Source of the DNA: Nostocoides sp039812405
Lineage (GTDB): Bacteria > Actinomycetota > Actinomycetes > Actinomycetales > Dermatophilaceae
NCBI GenBank assembly: GCA_039812405.1
Contig: JBDIAL010000048.1
Span: 1 to 18,405 of the forward strand
Direction: 5' to 3'
Length of the DNA stretch: 18,405 bases
The notes under the pieces are model-generated. The model had not been told where the DNA came from. It did no database searches and was given only the letters and a program-made list of their open reading frames with translations. Below are positions 17,913 to 18,405 of the stretch, one piece after another. The position numbers were made by a program, and so were the translations under genes. The first letter of the stretch is position 1; every line of letters begins with the position of its first letter.

Positions 17913-18405
17913 TGCGGCGCCCTCTGCTGGTCGCCGCTGCTGCGGTCGTCCTCGTCGCGGGCGGCACGGCCGCTGTCGCCGCGTCGTCGTCGGGGGACGT
18001 CGAGCGAGCGACCTGCACCGCGAACCCTGCAGTCACCGGGAAGACGGTGGCCGCGTTCGACGTGCACTGCTCGGTGACCCGTGTCGCCCCCACAGCCACG
18101 GTCACCGCCACGCAAACCGTCACGGCGACCGCGACCGTCACTCAAACCGTCACCGCTTCACCGAGCAGCCCGGCTCCCACCACGACCACTCCCACAGGCG
18201 ACGGGTGGCAGTCCGCCGGCATCCCGTCCGGGACCATCCTCACCCGCGTACCGCAGGACGCCATGGGCGGCGCCGGCTGGACCGCCGACTCGGCCGGCAA
18301 CGTCACCGTCACCACCGCGGGCGCCACCCTCACCGGCCTCGACATCGCCGGGAAGGTCTACATCAAGGCTGCCGGTGTCACCGTCACCAACTCGAAGGTC
18401 CGCTA
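17912..18405 (+). CDS. Secreted beta-helix protein with signal peptide (3' truncated by window edge)
   Basis: Open from ATG 17912 to the right edge without a stop (164 complete codons). The first 24 residues form a typical Sec signal peptide: MRRP, a hydrophobic core LLVAAAAVVLVAGG and an A-V-A-A end. Two Cys at 35 and 53 could form a disulfide. Residues 58-97 are a Thr/Val/Pro-rich linker with repeated 'TVTATQTVTA' units. From residue 99 the sequence (WQSAGIPSGTILTR; AGNVTVTTAGATLTGLDIAGKVYI; AAGVTVTNSKVR) shows the short strand-turn periodicity of a right-handed parallel beta-helix, as in pectate lyase-like or polysaccharide-processing proteins. The catalytic region, if any, lies outside the window. 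The exported form would act at the host surface. It may be a depolymerase, adhesin or lysogenic conversion factor; it is less likely to be a virion protein because of the signal peptide. Confidence 0.7.
   Translation, partial: MRRPLLVAAAAVVLVAGGTAAVAASSSGDVERATCTANPAVTGKTVAAFDVHCSVTRVAPTATVTATQTVTATATVTQTVTASPSSPAPTTTTPTGDGWQSAGIPSGTILTRVPQDAMGGAGWTADSAGNVTVTTAGATLTGLDIAGKVYIKAAGVTVTNSKVR
18098..18160 (+). repeat. Thr/Val linker repeats
   Basis: CAAACCGTCAC occurs at 18113-18123 and 18143-18153 within a run of ACC/GTC/ACG codons that encodes the 'TVTATQTVTATATVTQTVTA' linker of the secreted protein. It is a low-complexity coding repeat likely to vary in length between relatives. Confidence 0.65.

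Noticed and set aside
1..18405. CRISPR arrays, tRNA genes, insertion sequences, integrase or attachment sites
   Set aside because: No regularly spaced repeats, cloverleaf-like segments, transposase motifs or recombinase motifs were seen; gaps between genes are all shorter than 140 bases.

Overview
The window is one continuous late-gene block of a tailed, double-stranded DNA phage or prophage with siphovirus (long non-contractile tail) architecture. Every credible gene is on the + strand, and most neighbours overlap by 1-4 bases (ATGA, GTGA or TGATG junctions) or sit within 20 bases. The DNA is very GC-rich with strong G/C preference at third codon positions, frequent GTG starts and AGGAG-type ribosome binding sites. 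This points to an actinobacterial host, perhaps of the Micrococcales/Cellulomonas kind; the host is inferred and cannot be fixed from this window. No integrase, repressor, attachment site, replication gene, tRNA or CRISPR array is present, so lytic phage and prophage cannot be told apart.

Layout. Bases 1-2885 hold the head module: the C-terminal end of an HK97-type prohead protease, the HK97-fold major capsid protein (with an N-terminal delta-like region instead of a separate scaffold gene), a small protein, a head-tail adaptor and a putative tail terminator. Bases 2901-10335 hold the tail module: another small protein, the major tail tube protein, the tail assembly chaperone with its probable frameshifted extension, an HK97 gp10-like protein, a tape measure protein carrying a transglycosylase-like domain, the distal tail protein, and two tail-tip proteins. 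Bases 10337-13964 encode three Thr/Ser/Gly-rich tail-tip or fibre proteins and a 474-residue fibre-like protein that ends in a putative glycoside hydrolase domain.

Bases 13961-17433 look like an extended lysis cassette: a four-helix membrane protein, a single-anchor coiled-coil protein, an endolysin, a two-helix holin and a papain-like cysteine protease. The endolysin gene is the most unusual object here. A complete endonuclease/exonuclease/phosphatase (EEP) domain is fused in frame in front of a lysozyme/transglycosylase domain plus a peptidoglycan-binding domain, and a strong internal ribosome binding site with an ATG lies exactly at the domain junction. This predicts two products, a 490-residue fusion and a 247-residue ordinary endolysin.

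After a terminator-like hairpin (17435-17475), a small beta-rich protein and a signal-peptide-bearing beta-helix protein (running off the right edge) form a separate two-gene unit. It could be an exported accessory function.

How it fits together: capsid and tail genes build the particle. The tape measure, tail-fibre and lysis genes together carry at least four putative hydrolytic domains (transglycosylase-like, glycoside-hydrolase-like, EEP phosphodiesterase and C1 peptidase) in addition to the core endolysin catalytic domain. This suggests a host envelope rich in glycan and perhaps phosphodiester polymers.
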